A stretch of 64,000 bases of DNA from Betaproteobacteria bacterium. Its GTDB lineage: Bacteria > Pseudomonadota > Gammaproteobacteria > Burkholderiales > Rhodocyclaceae. The stretch lies in the NCBI GenBank assembly GCA_016709965.1, contig JADJLT010000003.1, forward strand, positions 124,001 to 188,000, read 5' to 3'. The first letter of the stretch is position 1. Each line of letters opens with the position of its first letter. Shown here one piece after another: positions 24,865 through 34,264 of this stretch. The notes beneath the pieces are model-generated. The model was not told the DNA's origin, searched no databases, and saw only the letters and a program-made list of their open reading frames with translations. The position numbers were made by a program, and so were the translations under genes.

Positions 24865-26142
24865 TTAGCGGCTGATGGCGCGAAAGCCGATGTCTTTGCG
24901 GAACTGCATCCCGTCCCAGCTGATCTGGACTGCAGCTTCGTAGGCGCGTTTCTGGGCAAGCTTGACGTTTTCACCCAATGCCGTAACGCAGAGCACGCGG
25001 CCACCGTTAGTTACCACTTTGCTGTCCTGGTTGGCCGTGCCAGCATGGAAAACGTGGGCATCCTCGCCGAAACTGTTGCCGGCCGGCAGGCCCTGGATGA
25101 TATCGCCCTTCTTCGGTGTGTCCGGGTAGTTGGCTGCTGCCAGCACGACACCCAGCGCAATGCGGCGGTCCCATTCGGCTTCGACCTGATCCAGTGTGCC
25201 ATCAATGCCGTGTTCCAGCAGATCGACGAAGTCGGACTTGAGGCGCATCAGGATCGGCTGGGTCTCAGGGTCACCCATACGGCAGTTGAATTCCAGGGTC
25301 TTGACCGAGCCATCCTTGGCGATCATCAGGCCGGCGTAGAGGAAGCCGGTGAACGGGATGCCGTCGGCCGCCATACCACGCACGGTGGGCAGGATGATCT
25401 CGCGCATCGCCTTGGCGTGCACTTCCGGCGTCACGCACGGGGCGGGGGAGTACGCGCCCATGCCACCGGTATTCGGGCCGGTGTCACCGTCGCCGACGCG
25501 CTTGTGGTCCTGGCTGGAAGCCAGGGCAAGCACATTCTTGCCATCGACCATAACGATGAAACTGGCCTCCTCGCCGTCGAGGAAATCTTCGATGACGACA
25601 CGGGCACCGGCATCGCCCAGCTTGTTGCCGGACAGCATGTCATCGATTGCGGCATGCGCTTCTTCAAGCGTCATGGCGACCACGACGCCCTTGCCAGCCG
25701 CCAGGCCATCGGCCTTGATGACGATGGGGGCGCCGTGCTTGTCGATATAGGCATGTGCTGCGGTCGACTCGGAAAAAGTCTCAAAACCGGCAGTCGGAAT
25801 GTTGTGGCGGGCCATGAAACGCTTGGCGAAATCCTTGGAGGATTCAAGCTGGGCGGCTTCCTTGGTTGGCCCGAAAATCTTCAGGCCGCGGGCGCGGAAA
25901 ACGTTGACCACGCCGGTCGCCAGTGGCGCTTCCGGACCGACGACGGTGAGCTGAACCTTGTTCTGCTCGGCGAAATCAGCCAACGCTTCCGGATCGGTGA
26001 TATTGACGTTTTCCAACTCGTGCTCGCGCGCCGTGCCGGCGTTACCGGGGGCAACGAACACCTTCTGCATGCCTGCGGTCTTGGCCAGACGCCAAGCCAT
26101 GGCGTGCTCGCGGCCGCCGGAACCGATTACCAATAGTTTCAT
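24865..26142 (-). CDS. purD: Phosphoribosylamine-glycine ligase
   Basis: The 425-residue ATP-grasp enzyme joins glycine to phosphoribosylamine in purine synthesis. It begins MKLLVIGSGGREHAMAWRLA and has the ATP-grasp lysine region (PIVIKADGLAAGKGVVVA), the family signature RMGDPETQP, and a complete C-terminal domain. It follows purH by 26 bp on the same strand, the common purHD arrangement. Confidence 0.97.
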   Translation of the reverse strand: MKLLVIGSGGREHAMAWRLAKTAGMQKVFVAPGNAGTAREHELENVNITDPEALADFAEQNKVQLTVVGPEAPLATGVVNVFRARGLKIFGPTKEAAQLESSKDFAKRFMARHNIPTAGFETFSESTAAHAYIDKHGAPIVIKADGLAAGKGVVVAMTLEEAHAAIDDMLSGNKLGDAGARVVIEDFLDGEEASFIVMVDGKNVLALASSQDHKRVGDGDTGPNTGGMGAYSPAPCVTPEVHAKAMREIILPTVRGMAADGIPFTGFLYAGLMIAKDGSVKTLEFNCRMGDPETQPILMRLKSDFVDLLEHGIDGTLDQVEAEWDRRIALGVVLAAANYPDTPKKGDIIQGLPAGNSFGEDAHVFHAGTANQDSKVVTNGGRVLCVTALGENVKLAQKRAYEAAVQISWDGMQFRKDIGFRAISR

Positions 26143-26168
26143 GGCTGATCTCTGTTGAGGATTTGTTA

Positions 26169-27761
26169 TTAGTGACGGAAGTGGCGGGCGCCGGTGAACA
26201 CCATGGCCAGACCATGTTCGTCGGCAGCAGCGATGACTTCCTCGTCGCGCATCGATCCCCCCGGCTGTATGACGGCCTTGGCACCGGCCGCGGCCAGCAC
26301 ATCGACGCCGTCACGGAACGGGAAGAAGGCATCGGAGGCGACGACCGAACCGTTGAGGTCGAGTCCGGCATGCTGTGCCTTGATACTGGCGATCTTGGTC
26401 GAATCGACGCGGCTCATCTGGCCGGCGCCGACACCCAGCGTCATGCCACCACCGCAGAAGACGATGGCGTTGGACTTGACGAACTTGGCGACGCGCTCGG
26501 CGAACAGCAGGTCTTCGATCTGCTGGGCAGTCGGCTGCACCTTGGTGACGATCTTCAGGCCGGATGCCTGCGCGGTAAAGTCGTCGGGCGTCTGGACCAG
26601 CAGGCCACCACCGATACGCTTGAATTCAAGCGCGTTCAGTTGGCGCGAGATCGGCACGACCAGTACGCGCAGATTCTGCTTGGCGGCCAATGCGGCCTTG
26701 GCTTCGGCGGTGAAAGACGGGGCAATCAGCACTTCGACGAAGTGCTTGCGATCATTCATGGCATTGACCACATCAATGCCGACTTCGCCGTTGAAGGCGA
26801 TGATGCCGCCGAAGGCAGAAGTGGAATCGGTCTTGAACGACTTTTCATAGGCGCCAAGCAGGCTGCCATCGATGGCCACGCCGCATGGGTTGGCATGCTT
26901 GACGATGACGCAGGCCGGTACATCGAAGGATTTGACGCATTCCCAGGCTGCATCGGAGTCGGCGATATTGTTGTAAGACAGTTCCTTGCCCTGCAACTGG
27001 GTGTAGGCGGCAATGCTGCCGGCGAGCGGGTTGGGTTCGCGGTAGAAGGCGGCGCTTTGGTGCGAGTTTTCGCCATAGCGCAGGATTTCAGTGCGGTCGA
27101 AGGCCAGTTGCAACTTGGCAGGGAAAATGGCCGGGGTCGGCGCGACGGCTTCTGGTTGGGCTTCGGCACCTTCGTCGAGACCGGTCAGCCAGTTGGCAAT
27201 CATGCCGTCGTAGCGGGCGGTGTGGGTAAAGGCCTTTTTGGCCAGATTGAAGCGGGTGCCCAGTTGCAGGGCACCAGCGTTGGCCTGCATTTCGGCGAGT
27301 AGCGGGGCGTAGTCTTCCGGATCGGTGACGATGGCGACGCCCGCGTAATTTTTGGCTGAGGAACGGACCATGGCCGGGCCGCCGATGTCGATATTCTCGA
27401 TGGCGTCGGCCAGCGTTACGCCGTCCTTGGCGATGGTTGCGGCGAACGGGTAAAGATTGACGCAGACCAGGTCGATCATCGGAATGCCGTGGGCGGCGAT
27501 GGTCGCCATGTGCTCCGGCAGGTCGCGACGGGCCAGGATCCCGCCGTGCACCTTCGGATGCAGGGTCTTGACGCGGCCGTCGAGCATTTCCGGGAAGCCG
27601 GTGTAATCACCGATTTCGGTGACCGTCAGTCCGGCATCGCGCAACATCTTGGCGGTACCGCCGGTGGAGAGAAGATTGACCCCCTGGGCGGCAAGGCCCT
27701 GGGCGAATTCGAGGACGCCTCGCTTGTCGGAGACGGAAATCAGCGCTTGCTTGATGGTCAT
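26169..27761 (-). CDS. purH: Bifunctional AICAR transformylase/IMP cyclohydrolase
   Basis: The 530-residue enzyme performs the last two steps to IMP. The N-terminal MGS-like cyclohydrolase domain (ALISVSDKRGVLEFA, STGGTAKML) and the C-terminal AICAR formyltransferase domain (VKHANPCGVAID, AFGGIIAFN, IQPGGSMRDEEVI) are complete. Only 5 bp separate it from the fis stop upstream, so dusB, fis, purH and purD are one probable operon. Confidence 0.97.
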   Translation of the reverse strand: MTIKQALISVSDKRGVLEFAQGLAAQGVNLLSTGGTAKMLRDAGLTVTEIGDYTGFPEMLDGRVKTLHPKVHGGILARRDLPEHMATIAAHGIPMIDLVCVNLYPFAATIAKDGVTLADAIENIDIGGPAMVRSSAKNYAGVAIVTDPEDYAPLLAEMQANAGALQLGTRFNLAKKAFTHTARYDGMIANWLTGLDEGAEAQPEAVAPTPAIFPAKLQLAFDRTEILRYGENSHQSAAFYREPNPLAGSIAAYTQLQGKELSYNNIADSDAAWECVKSFDVPACVIVKHANPCGVAIDGSLLGAYEKSFKTDSTSAFGGIIAFNGEVGIDVVNAMNDRKHFVEVLIAPSFTAEAKAALAAKQNLRVLVVPISRQLNALEFKRIGGGLLVQTPDDFTAQASGLKIVTKVQPTAQQIEDLLFAERVAKFVKSNAIVFCGGGMTLGVGAGQMSRVDSTKIASIKAQHAGLDLNGSVVASDAFFPFRDGVDVLAAAGAKAVIQPGGSMRDEEVIAAADEHGLAMVFTGARHFRH

Positions 27762-27766
27762 GGCGA

Positions 27767-28000
27767 TTACAGTAGTTGGTGTTCGGTCAGTTTCTTGCGC
27801 AGGGTATTGCGGTTGATGCCCAGCATTTCGGACGCCAGTGTCTGGTTGCCGCCGGCTTTGGCGAGCACGATTTCCAGCATTGGCCGTTCAACGCTTTTGA
27901 GTACCATGTCATAGATTGCGCAGGGTTTTTCGCCATCGAGATCGCGAAAATATTGCTCGAGTGCCTCCTGCACGCAAGCGGATATGTCCTGTTGGCTCAT
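27767..28000 (-). CDS. fis: Fis-family DNA-binding protein
   Basis: The 77-residue protein has the Fis C-terminal helix-turn-helix (NQTLASEMLGINRNTLRKKL) and the shortened N-terminus typical of betaproteobacterial Fis. Fis bends DNA and coordinates growth-phase-dependent transcription. As in most proteobacteria it lies directly after dusB, sharing an ATGA overlap. Confidence 0.95.
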   Translation of the reverse strand: MSQQDISACVQEALEQYFRDLDGEKPCAIYDMVLKSVERPMLEIVLAKAGGNQTLASEMLGINRNTLRKKLTEHQLL

Positions 28001-29010
28001 GCTGCCAACGCCTCCTCTGTATATTTTAAATGAGCATGCTCTTCCGCTAGACGGAAGAAAAAATCGTTCACCGCCTGCATCTGTTGGTCGATGCTGGGCA
28101 GGACGTTCATTTCCTTACGGAAGGCCGCCGAACCAACCAATCCCTTGGTGTACCAGGAGATATGCTTGCGGGCGACCTTGAAACCCGTTTCCGGGCCGTA
28201 GAAAGCGTAAAGATCATGGAGGTGTTCGAGCAGAATGCTGTGGATTTCCATGACCTCGGCCGGCGGCAAGTGCTCGCCGGTCTTCAGGTAATGCTCTATC
28301 TCGCGGAACAGCCAGGGACGGCCCTGAGCGGCGCGGCCAATCATCACACCGTCGGCGCCGGTCACGTCGAGCACGTGCTTGGCTTTTTCCGGTGTCGTGA
28401 TGTCACCATTGGCAATGACCGGAATGTTGATCAAGGTCTTGACCATGGCAATGGTGTCGTATTCGGCTTCGCCGGTGTATTGCTGGCAGCGCGTGCGGCC
28501 GTGGATGGCGACGGCACGAACGCCGGCTGATTCGGCGATGCGGGCGATGGTCGGTGCGTTCTTGTTGGCGATGTTCCAGCCGGTGCGGAACTTCAGGGTT
28601 ACCGGGGTGTTCGGTACAGCGCCGACCACGGCATCGAGAATCTTGCCAACTAGTTCTTCGTCCTGCATCAAGGCCGAACCGGCCATCACGTTGCAGACTT
28701 TTTTGGCCGGGCAGCCCATATTGATGTCGATGATCTGGGCGCCGTTGTCCACGTTGTGCCGGGCAGCCTCGGCCATCATCTTTGGATCGGCCCCGGCGAT
28801 CTGCACCGAAATCGGCGCAACTTCACCCGTGTGATTGGCGCGGCGCAGCGTCTTGGCGCTACCGTAAAGCAGCGAGTTGGAGGTCACCATCTCTGACACG
28901 GCCAAGCCGGCGCCCATTTTTTTGCATAGCTGGCGGAACGGGCGATCGGTGACCCCGGCCATGGGCGCGACGAATAGATTGTTGCGAAGCTGAAAACCGG
29001 CGAATTCCAT
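27997..29010 (-). CDS. dusB: tRNA-dihydrouridine synthase B
   Basis: The 337-residue flavoenzyme reduces uridine in the tRNA D-loop. It has the N-terminal TIM-barrel start (NNLFVAPMAGVTDRPFRQL), the catalytic-cysteine motif MGCPAKKVCNV, the FMN site (GADGVMIGRAAQGRPW) and the C-terminal helical domain. It is the first gene of the dusB-fis-purHD group. Confidence 0.97.
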   Translation of the reverse strand: MEFAGFQLRNNLFVAPMAGVTDRPFRQLCKKMGAGLAVSEMVTSNSLLYGSAKTLRRANHTGEVAPISVQIAGADPKMMAEAARHNVDNGAQIIDINMGCPAKKVCNVMAGSALMQDEELVGKILDAVVGAVPNTPVTLKFRTGWNIANKNAPTIARIAESAGVRAVAIHGRTRCQQYTGEAEYDTIAMVKTLINIPVIANGDITTPEKAKHVLDVTGADGVMIGRAAQGRPWLFREIEHYLKTGEHLPPAEVMEIHSILLEHLHDLYAFYGPETGFKVARKHISWYTKGLVGSAAFRKEMNVLPSIDQQMQAVNDFFFRLAEEHAHLKYTEEALAA

Positions 29011-29079
29011 GGGCGTGCGTGGGGTCTGGGTAAAGCGGGGAAGCCGCGTATTTTACCCGAATTGGCGCCTAAAAAATAG

Positions 29080-29967
29080 TCAAATTGTAAAGGCGACGGA
29101 AAGCAAAAGTGCGAACGCGAACTGCAACCCGGCGGTAGCGGCAAGTATCTTGTTGAAGAACGGGCCGGGCGCTTCATGGCTAAACTGCCGGATCAACCTG
29201 AGGGCGAGCGGTAGCGAGAGCAGCGGCAGGGCAGCCTGCCAGCCAAGCCCGGAAAGCAGTGGCAGAAAAGCATATGGGGCAAGCATCTGGGCGGTATAGA
29301 TGCGTTTTGTCGCTGCTCGGCCAAGGCGAACTGCCAAGGTGTTCTTGCCGCATTTTGCATCGCCATCAAGATCACGGTAATTGTTGACCGTGATCACGGC
29401 GGCGGCGTGGATGCCGACCAGCGAGGCGGCGAGCAGTGCAGAGAAAGACAGGCTCAGTGTCTGTAGATAGTAACTGCCGCCGACGGCCACCAGGCCGAAG
29501 AACAGGAAGACGAAGAGTTCGCCCAGTGGGCCGTAGGCAATCGGCTTGGCGCCGCCGGTATAGGCCCAGCCGGCGCTGAGCGACGCCAGCCCGATGGCGA
29601 CAATCGGCCAGCCGCCATGCCAGACAAGGTAAATTCCGCACAGGAAGGCCAGGACAAAGCTGAACCAGGCGCCGGCCTGAACTTTGCCCGGGGTCAGCCA
29701 GCCTTCGGCGGTGGCGCGTCGCGGGCCAAGACGTTCGGGCGTGTCGGTGCCGCGCAGGAAATCGCCGACGTCGTTGAACAGGTTGGTGCCGATCTGAATG
29801 AAAGCAGCGCCCAGTATCGCGGCGAGGAATGGTTGCCAGAGTACCTGATGGCTGTCGTGCCAAGCGACCGCCGTGCCGACCAGGACCGGCGACACGGATA
29901 CGGAGAGCGTTTTCGGGCGGCAGGCGAGGAGCCAGGCGGTACTGGCTTTCATGCGACGGTTATTCAT
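29080..29967 (-). CDS. menA: 1,4-dihydroxy-2-naphthoate polyprenyltransferase
   Basis: The 295-residue integral membrane UbiA-superfamily prenyltransferase has about eight helices. It contains the first Asp motif NDVGDFLRGTD, the second NNYRDLDGDAKCGKNTLAVRLG, and the MenA-specific N-terminal WLLACRPKTLS. It attaches the isoprenoid tail in menaquinone synthesis. With ubiH next to it and ubiB elsewhere in the window, the organism probably makes both ubiquinone and menaquinone, fitting a facultative respiratory lifestyle. Confidence 0.9.
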   Translation of the reverse strand: MNNRRMKASTAWLLACRPKTLSVSVSPVLVGTAVAWHDSHQVLWQPFLAAILGAAFIQIGTNLFNDVGDFLRGTDTPERLGPRRATAEGWLTPGKVQAGAWFSFVLAFLCGIYLVWHGGWPIVAIGLASLSAGWAYTGGAKPIAYGPLGELFVFLFFGLVAVGGSYYLQTLSLSFSALLAASLVGIHAAAVITVNNYRDLDGDAKCGKNTLAVRLGRAATKRIYTAQMLAPYAFLPLLSGLGWQAALPLLSLPLALRLIRQFSHEAPGPFFNKILAATAGLQFAFALLLSVAFTI

Positions 29968-30033
29968 TGGTTATCGGCTGGATGGCGGCACGGCAATTTA
30001 ACCGATAGCAGGCACGTTCGCCTTTGGTCTGGA

Positions 30034-31179
30034 TCAAGGCCAGGCGCGGGCGCCCCAGATCATGCGCTTGGCGACGAAGTGACGGGCTGGCGGGAAAATG
30101 TCCAGCGCAAAGAGGCCGAGGCCGCGAGCCAGTTTGAGCGGTCCGAAGTCGTTGGAAAAAGCGCGGACGATCTGATCCGTGAAAAACGCGCCACCGTGAC
30201 GGTCGAGTCGGCGGCTGGTGGCGTAACTGGCCAGACTGCTGCGGTCAACGCCGTTTTTAAGCAAAATTTCAGAAAGTTGCCAGGCATCGCGGAGGCCGAG
30301 ATTGAAGCCCTGACCGGAGACCGGGTGCAGGGTCTGGGCGGTGTTGCCGATCCACACTTCGTTGTCCTTGGCCAGTGTGTCGCGCATGCGCAGCGCAAGC
30401 GGGAAGCGGCTGCGGGGGCCGGGATTGGCAAAGGCCATCCGTTTGCCGAACCGGGTTTGCAGGGTGGCCGTGAATGTTTCGTCATTCATGGCCATCACGG
30501 CGTCAGCTTTGGCGGGGGGCAGCGTCAGGACAATGGAGTATTGGTCGCCAAGCGGCAACAGGGCGAGGGGGCCATCCGGGGTGAAGCGTTCCCAGGCGCG
30601 CTGGTTGTGGCCGGGCGTTGGGGTGACTTCGCAGATCACCGCGTGCTGATCGTAATCGCTGACCTTGACGGCCGAATCATCGCCGGGCGTGCCTTCGGCG
30701 TGAACCACAACCCGGCTCCGGAAGGTGCGCGATTGGCCGGCGTGGTGGAGCGCAACCGTGACGTGTTGATCGCCCGGAGTGATGTCGAGGATTTCAGCCC
30801 CCGACAGAACGGCATCCGGGGCAAGGTTGGCGGCCAGCGCAGTCACCAGGTCGCGGTAGCGGACGACGTAGCCGAGGGCTGGCAGGTCGTAGTCGGCGCG
30901 GTCGATCAGGGTGCGGCCAAAGCCATCCTTCTGCGAGACGTGGATGGTTTCGATCGGCGTGGCGACGCGGTTTGGCCAGGCGTGGATCTGCTCGAGCAAC
31001 TGGCGGGCGCCGTGTGACAAGGCGAGGGCGCGGGGGTCGGCTTGCTGGGCATCCGCCGAACGGCGATCCAGTAACACGGACTTCACGCCGCCGGCAGCCA
31101 GTGCAAGATGCAGCGTCATGCCAACCGGCCCGGCGCCGATGATCAGGACGTCAACGTGTTCAAGCGCAGTGTCAGTCAT
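30034..31179 (-). CDS. ubiH: UbiH/UbiF-family FAD monooxygenase
   Basis: The 381-residue flavoprotein hydroxylase of ubiquinone synthesis has an N-terminal Rossmann motif (IIGAGPVGMTLHLALAAGG) and the family signature with the second FAD motif (IGNTAQTLHPVSGQGFNLGL). The exact ring position it hydroxylates (UbiH, UbiF or UbiI role) cannot be decided here. The ATG at 31179 overlaps the end of pepP by 8 bp, the arrangement pepP-ubiH known from other proteobacteria, which supports UbiH. Confidence 0.88.
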   Translation of the reverse strand: MTDTALEHVDVLIIGAGPVGMTLHLALAAGGVKSVLLDRRSADAQQADPRALALSHGARQLLEQIHAWPNRVATPIETIHVSQKDGFGRTLIDRADYDLPALGYVVRYRDLVTALAANLAPDAVLSGAEILDITPGDQHVTVALHHAGQSRTFRSRVVVHAEGTPGDDSAVKVSDYDQHAVICEVTPTPGHNQRAWERFTPDGPLALLPLGDQYSIVLTLPPAKADAVMAMNDETFTATLQTRFGKRMAFANPGPRSRFPLALRMRDTLAKDNEVWIGNTAQTLHPVSGQGFNLGLRDAWQLSEILLKNGVDRSSLASYATSRRLDRHGGAFFTDQIVRAFSNDFGPLKLARGLGLFALDIFPPARHFVAKRMIWGARAWP

Positions 31180-32470
31180 GGCGCATGACTTCCTCGATGT
31201 CAGCGACGGTCTTCGGCGCCGTGGTGAAGATGTCGCAGCCGGCTTCGGTGACACGGACATCGTCTTCGATGCGAATGCCAATGCCGGCCAGTGCTGGTGG
31301 AATATCGGCGCCGGGACGAATGTAGAGGCCCGGTTCGACGGTCAATGTCATGCCGGGGGCCAGCTTGGTCCACTCGTCGCCAAACTTGTATTCGCCGGCA
31401 TCATGCACGTCCAGGCCCAGCCAGTGGCCGGTACGGTGCATGTAGAAGCGGCGAAAATCGCCTTTTTCAATCAGGTTGTCGATATCGCCTTGCAGCAGCT
31501 TGAGGTCGATCAGCCCCTGGGTCAGTACGCGTACGGCGGCGTCGTGGCCTTCCATGAAGTGGCGACCGGGGGCGGTGACGGCAAAGGCAGCGCCCTGCGC
31601 AGCGAGAACGATTTCGTAGACATCCTTCTGTGCCGCATTGAAACGACCATTGACCGGAAAAGTGCGGGTGATGTCGGCTGCGTAACCGTTGACTTCACAA
31701 CCGGCGTCAATCAGGACCAGGGTGTGATCGTTGAGCAGCTTGTTGTTCTCGACATAGTGCAACACGCATGCATTGGCGCCGCCTGCAACGATGGGCGTGT
31801 AGGCGTGGGCATCGGCGCCGCGTTTGCGGAATTCATAGGTTAATTCCGCTTCCAGTTCGTATTCGGCCATGCCGGGGCGACAGGCGCGCATGGCGCGGGC
31901 GTGACCGGCGCTGGCAATGTCGGCTGAACGCTGCTGGATGCCGGCTTCGGCGGCGTCCTTGACCAGGCGCATGCGATCAAGTTCGACGCGCAGGTCGTGG
32001 ATGGCGCGCGGGGCGCGTTTGCCGGCCCTGGTCTGGGCGCGGACTTCGTTGAGTGCCTTGGCGATGCGTGTGTCCCACTTGGTATCGTGCCCGATGGCGT
32101 GCCACAGCGTGTCGCGGTCGACGAGGAATTCGGCCAGTTTTTTGTCGAGTTGCTCGATCGGGTAGGCGGCATCGAAGCCAAAGGCGACCTTGGCGGCCTT
32201 GGGACCATAGCGGTAGCCGTCCCAGATTTCTCGCTCTTCGTGCTTCTCACGGCAGAAGAGGATGGATTTCGGCTTTTTGCCGCCGATCAGCACGACGACC
32301 GCTTCCGGCTCGGGAAAGCCGGTCAGGTACCAGAAGTAGCTGTCAAATCGGTAGAGATGGTGGGCATCGCTGTTGCGGATGACTTCGGGCGCCGTCGGCA
32401 CGATGGCGACACCATCGCCGATGGTTTTCAGCAGGCGCTTGCGGCGGGCGAGAAAGTGGGCGTGGGTCAT
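31172..32470 (-). CDS. pepP: Xaa-Pro aminopeptidase
   Basis: The 432-residue M24B metallopeptidase removes N-terminal residues before proline. The dinuclear metal ligands are present: two aspartates in LIDAGCEVNGYAADITRTFP, His in MHRTGHWLGLDVHD, and Glu in TVEPGLYI and RIEDDV. It overlaps murU upstream by ATGA and ubiH downstream by 8 bp. Confidence 0.95.
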   Translation of the reverse strand: MTHAHFLARRKRLLKTIGDGVAIVPTAPEVIRNSDAHHLYRFDSYFWYLTGFPEPEAVVVLIGGKKPKSILFCREKHEEREIWDGYRYGPKAAKVAFGFDAAYPIEQLDKKLAEFLVDRDTLWHAIGHDTKWDTRIAKALNEVRAQTRAGKRAPRAIHDLRVELDRMRLVKDAAEAGIQQRSADIASAGHARAMRACRPGMAEYELEAELTYEFRKRGADAHAYTPIVAGGANACVLHYVENNKLLNDHTLVLIDAGCEVNGYAADITRTFPVNGRFNAAQKDVYEIVLAAQGAAFAVTAPGRHFMEGHDAAVRVLTQGLIDLKLLQGDIDNLIEKGDFRRFYMHRTGHWLGLDVHDAGEYKFGDEWTKLAPGMTLTVEPGLYIRPGADIPPALAGIGIRIEDDVRVTEAGCDIFTTAPKTVADIEEVMRHD

Positions 32471-33150
32471 GCGTTCCTCAATTCGGCATCCAGTTCCGCA
32501 AGGCGCTGCGGCGTTCCTACATCGACCCAGCGGCCGGTGAAGCGTTCCCCGGTCAAGCTGCCAGTGGCGATGGCTGCGTCGAGCAGCGGGCGCAGTTTCA
32601 TGATGGTACCGGGTTTGACCTCGGCGAAAAAAGCCGGCGAAAAAACTCCAATGCCGGCGTAGGTGAAGGTTGCTTCACCCTTGGCGTAAACGACGCGTTC
32701 GCCGTCCAGGCTGAAGTCGCCGCCGGTGTGGTGGGCCGGATTCGCCACCATGACCAGATGGGCTAGCGGTTTCCAGCCTTCCACGGTCAACCGGAAAAAA
32801 CGGCCAAAATCGAAATCGCAATAAACGTCGCCATTGACCACCAGGAAGGGCTGGTCGCCGATCATTGGCAGCGCGGTGGCGATGCCGCCGGCAGTTTCCA
32901 GTGCGCCCGGCGGTTCAGGTGAGTACTGGATTTTGAGGCCCCAACGTGAACCGTTACCCAGCGTCTGCTCGATCAGTGAGCCGAGGTGGGCGTAGTTGAT
33001 GACAATTTCCTTTAACCCCGCCGCCGCCAGTCGCTCCAGGTGCCAGACGATCAGTGGCTTGCCGCCGGCCACGAGCAGCGGCTTGGGCGTATGGTCAGTC
33101 AGCGGCCGCATGCGTTCGCCGCGGCCGGCGGCGAGGATAAAGGCTTTCAT
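32467..33150 (-). CDS. murU: N-acetylmuramate 1-phosphate uridylyltransferase
   Basis: The 227-residue nucleotidyltransferase has the signature MKAFILAAGRGERMRPLT, HTPKPLL, and VVNGDVYCDFDF for metal and nucleotide binding. Together with amgK, which abuts it, it forms the MurNAc-recycling route to UDP-MurNAc that bypasses de novo synthesis and intrinsically raises fosfomycin tolerance. The segment right after the DFDF strand (GRFFRLTVEGW) is encoded by an antisense copy of the dispersed element and is a few residues longer than I recall in Pseudomonas MurU. Confidence 0.9.
   Translation of the reverse strand: MKAFILAAGRGERMRPLTDHTPKPLLVAGGKPLIVWHLERLAAAGLKEIVINYAHLGSLIEQTLGNGSRWGLKIQYSPEPPGALETAGGIATALPMIGDQPFLVVNGDVYCDFDFGRFFRLTVEGWKPLAHLVMVANPAHHTGGDFSLDGERVVYAKGEATFTYAGIGVFSPAFFAEVKPGTIMKLRPLLDAAIATGSLTGERFTGRWVDVGTPQRLAELDAELRNA
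32782..32824 (+). repeat. Near-complete dispersed element inside murU (antisense)
   Basis: CGGTCAACCGGAAAAAA starts at 32784 and is followed by cggccaaaatcgaaatcg. It matches both halves of the intergenic consensus almost as well as the intergenic copies do. It lies within the murU coding frame on the opposite strand and encodes FDFGRFFRLTVE there. Confidence 0.65.
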
Positions 33151-34173
33151 CTAGCGGCGGTAGCCGATCTGCTCGGTGTTGCCTTCCAGCTTGTCGAGCA
33201 GGTTGAGCAGCGGCTTGAGCTGGACGTAGCGGTGGGCTGTCTTGCGCGCATAGTTCATGAAGCGTGGCAGGTCTTCGCTGTATTTTTCCTTGCCGTCGCG
33301 GTATTTGAGGCGACAGAAGATGCCGAGCACCTTGAGGTGGCGTTGCAAGCCCATCAATTCGTAGTCGCGCCAGAAGGCACCGAAGTCTTCGCGTACCGGC
33401 AGGCCGGCGGCGCGGGCTTTTTCCCAGTAGCGGATGACCCAGTCGATTTCCTGTTCTTCTTCCCAAGAGATGAAGGCGTCGCGGAACAGCGAAACGACGT
33501 CATAGGTGATCGGGCCGTAAACCGCGTCCTGAAAGTCAATGATGCCCGGCGTCAGGCGCTCGGCACTTTCAACAAGCATCAGGTTCCGCGGCATGAAATC
33601 GCGATGGACGAAGACCTTGGGCTGGGATAGCGCCGAGTTGATCAGGAATTTGAAGGTCCGATCAAGCATCCCTTTTTCGTTGTCGTCCAGCTCAACGCCA
33701 AGGTGGCGGCTGACGAACCATTCGGGGAAGAGGTCGAGTTCGCGGCGCAGCAATGTGGCGTCGTAAGGCGGCAGGGTGGCAGGGGTGGACGAGAGTTGCC
33801 ATTTGACCAGCACGTCCAGCACGGGGCGAATCAGCATGTCGGCCAGCGAAAGATCCGCGTTCAGCGCATCGAGATAGCCGATGCGGCCGAGGTCGGTCAG
33901 CACCAGAAAACCGTTGTCGAGATCCTTGTCGAGGATGCGCGGGGCAGCCAGATCAGCCTTGGCGAGTAAGCCGGCGACGTGGATGAAGGGCTTGCAGTCT
34001 TCTTTTTCCGGCGGAGCATCCATCAGAATGCGCGTACTGCCGTCCTGCCAAGTCAATCGGAAATAGCGGCGGAAGCTGGCATCGGCCGAAGCCGGAGTGA
34101 TCTGGACGGATTGATCCGGGAAGCGACTGGCGACCCAGTCTGTAACAAGTTGATCGCGCGGCGTGGGTTGCAT
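33151..34173 (-). CDS. amgK: N-acetylmuramate/N-acetylglucosamine kinase
   Basis: The 340-residue aminoglycoside-phosphotransferase-fold sugar kinase phosphorylates anomeric carbons of recycled MurNAc and GlcNAc. It has the N-terminal SADASFRRYFRL motif, catalytic VHRDFMPRNLML and metal-binding IIDFQDAVYGP. It directly abuts murU with no gap, and lptD is divergent, giving the cell-envelope grouping amgK-murU // lptD-surA conserved in many gamma- and betaproteobacteria. Confidence 0.93.
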   Translation of the reverse strand: MQPTPRDQLVTDWVASRFPDQSVQITPASADASFRRYFRLTWQDGSTRILMDAPPEKEDCKPFIHVAGLLAKADLAAPRILDKDLDNGFLVLTDLGRIGYLDALNADLSLADMLIRPVLDVLVKWQLSSTPATLPPYDATLLRRELDLFPEWFVSRHLGVELDDNEKGMLDRTFKFLINSALSQPKVFVHRDFMPRNLMLVESAERLTPGIIDFQDAVYGPITYDVVSLFRDAFISWEEEQEIDWVIRYWEKARAAGLPVREDFGAFWRDYELMGLQRHLKVLGIFCRLKYRDGKEKYSEDLPRFMNYARKTAHRYVQLKPLLNLLDKLEGNTEQIGYRR

Positions 34174-34264
34174 AAGCGGGCTAGGGTCTGTTCGTTGTAA
34201 AATGTTCGGATTTTAACACTCGGGTACCGGCCATTCTGGTGTCGCCCCTCAACTGATCGCCCTG

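Noticed and set aside
34050..34080. Element-like gtcaatcggaaatag in amgK
   Set aside because: It encodes the conserved SFRRYFRL motif of AmgK, so the similarity is explained by protein conservation; the invariant half is also mismatched.
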